Assembly: GCF_022846615.1 (NCBI RefSeq)
Contig: NZ_AP025637.1
Location: forward strand, 3,931,001-3,995,000
From: Roseomonas fluvialis
Lineage (GTDB): Bacteria > Pseudomonadota > Alphaproteobacteria > Acetobacterales > Acetobacteraceae
DNA length: 64,000 nt
Direction of reading: 5' to 3'
Shown: piece after piece, positions 63,680 through 64,000 of the stretch
How the letters are laid out: every line of letters begins with the position of its first letter
Position numbering within the stretch: position 1 is the first letter of the stretch
Notes under the pieces: model-generated
The model's input: only the letters and a program-made list of their open reading frames with translations
Told to the model about the DNA's origin: nothing
The model's database searches: none
Program-made: the position numbers and the translations under genes

Positions 63680-64000
63680 ATGATGAACAACCGCGTTCTT
63701 ATCGCCGGTGCCGGGCCCTCGGGCCTGGTCGCCGCCGCCGTGCTGGCCGACCAGGGCATCCCCGTCACCATCGTCGAACAGGCGCGCGACCTCCCCGACG
63801 ACTTGCGCGCATCGACCTTCCATCCGCCCACGCTCGACATGCTGGAACGCTTCGGCGTGGTGCAGGCGATGATCGACCAGGGGCTGGTGTGCCCGACCTG
63901 GCAGTTCCGCGACCGCGCGACCAGCGTGATCGCCACCTTCGACCTGGGCTACCTGAAGGACGACACGGGCCATCCCTACCGCCTCCAATGCGAGCAGTGG
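63680..64000 (+). CDS. FAD-dependent monooxygenase, N-terminal part (continues past the window)
   Basis: The first 107 residues are seen. They begin MMNNRVLIAGAGPSGLVAAAVLADQGIPVTIVEQ, a GxGxxG dinucleotide-binding fold, followed by DLPDDLRASTFHPPTLDMLERFGV, as in aromatic-ring hydroxylases of the PHBH group (UbiH/PheA/MhpA type). The DG and GD motifs lie outside the window, so the substrate cannot be guessed. ATG 63680 or 63683 are both possible starts. Confidence 0.85.
   Translation, partial: MMNNRVLIAGAGPSGLVAAAVLADQGIPVTIVEQARDLPDDLRASTFHPPTLDMLERFGVVQAMIDQGLVCPTWQFRDRATSVIATFDLGYLKDDTGHPYRLQCEQW

Overview
The window reads as one continuous stretch of chromosome from a very GC-rich (about 70 %) alphaproteobacterium. 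The best guess is the family Acetobacteraceae in the broad sense (Roseomonas/Rubritepida-like). Supporting evidence is the rsmA-surA-lptD-lptG-lptF order, yfgM-bamB-der, radA-cvpA-purF, acpP-fabF-mltG, Tat-type signal peptides on solute-binding proteins of the TctC and peptide families, and a probable 8-vinyl chlorophyllide reductase of the kind found in aerobic phototrophs. No rRNA, tRNA, CRISPR array, insertion sequence or prophage was recognised. The genome placement is inference from gene order and protein style, not from a marker gene.

Layout. 1-4236: the end of a DnaA-like regulator (hda), then ppk1 and ppx for polyphosphate. 4540-8890: a tightly packed set with a dihydroorotase-type amidohydrolase, a nitroreductase, an AMP-forming ligase and an EamA exporter. 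9115-12742: an SDR, yicC, a 37-residue membrane peptide, gmk and an AEC permease. 12781-22179 (minus strand): outer-membrane assembly genes rsmA, surA, lptD, lptG, lptF, then a glycosyltransferase and a GlcD-like FAD dehydrogenase. 22301-29458: a four-gene overlapping operon (two half-size ChrA proteins, a BciB-like flavoprotein, a 107-residue protein), a TctC binding protein, a RES/Xre toxin-antitoxin pair with a clear operator, and a family 5 solute-binding protein. 29704-32471: acpP, fabF, mltG. 32497-39368: YdcF, a small peptide, a sulfotransferase-like protein, an FkbM methyltransferase, then der, bamB and a YfgM-like gene. 39438-43309: a lipoprotein, an SDR, a lysozyme-fold protein, an isoprenylcysteine-type methyltransferase and ygfZ. 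43490-48232: a surface-sugar cluster (three glycosyltransferases and an asparagine-synthase-type amidotransferase). 48310-50960: a periplasmic PstS-like protein coupled to a GGDEF-EAL protein. 51050-54517: radA, cvpA, purF. 54543-61180 (minus strand): ppdK, glyS, vapC, vapB, glyQ. 61258-64000: a SnoaL-like protein, an M20 peptidase, an S49 peptidase and the start of an FAD monooxygenase.

Most of the window is core metabolism and envelope biogenesis. The parts most worth a second look are: a VapBC module inside the glyQ-glyS operon, with the toxin stop codon overlapping the glyS start; the solute-binding-protein/GGDEF-EAL pair; the ChrA-ChrA-BciB operon; and a family of bipartite GC-rich hairpin repeats whose two subfamilies differ by paired base changes. 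Two very small genes (37 and 43 residues) have good ribosome-binding sites.
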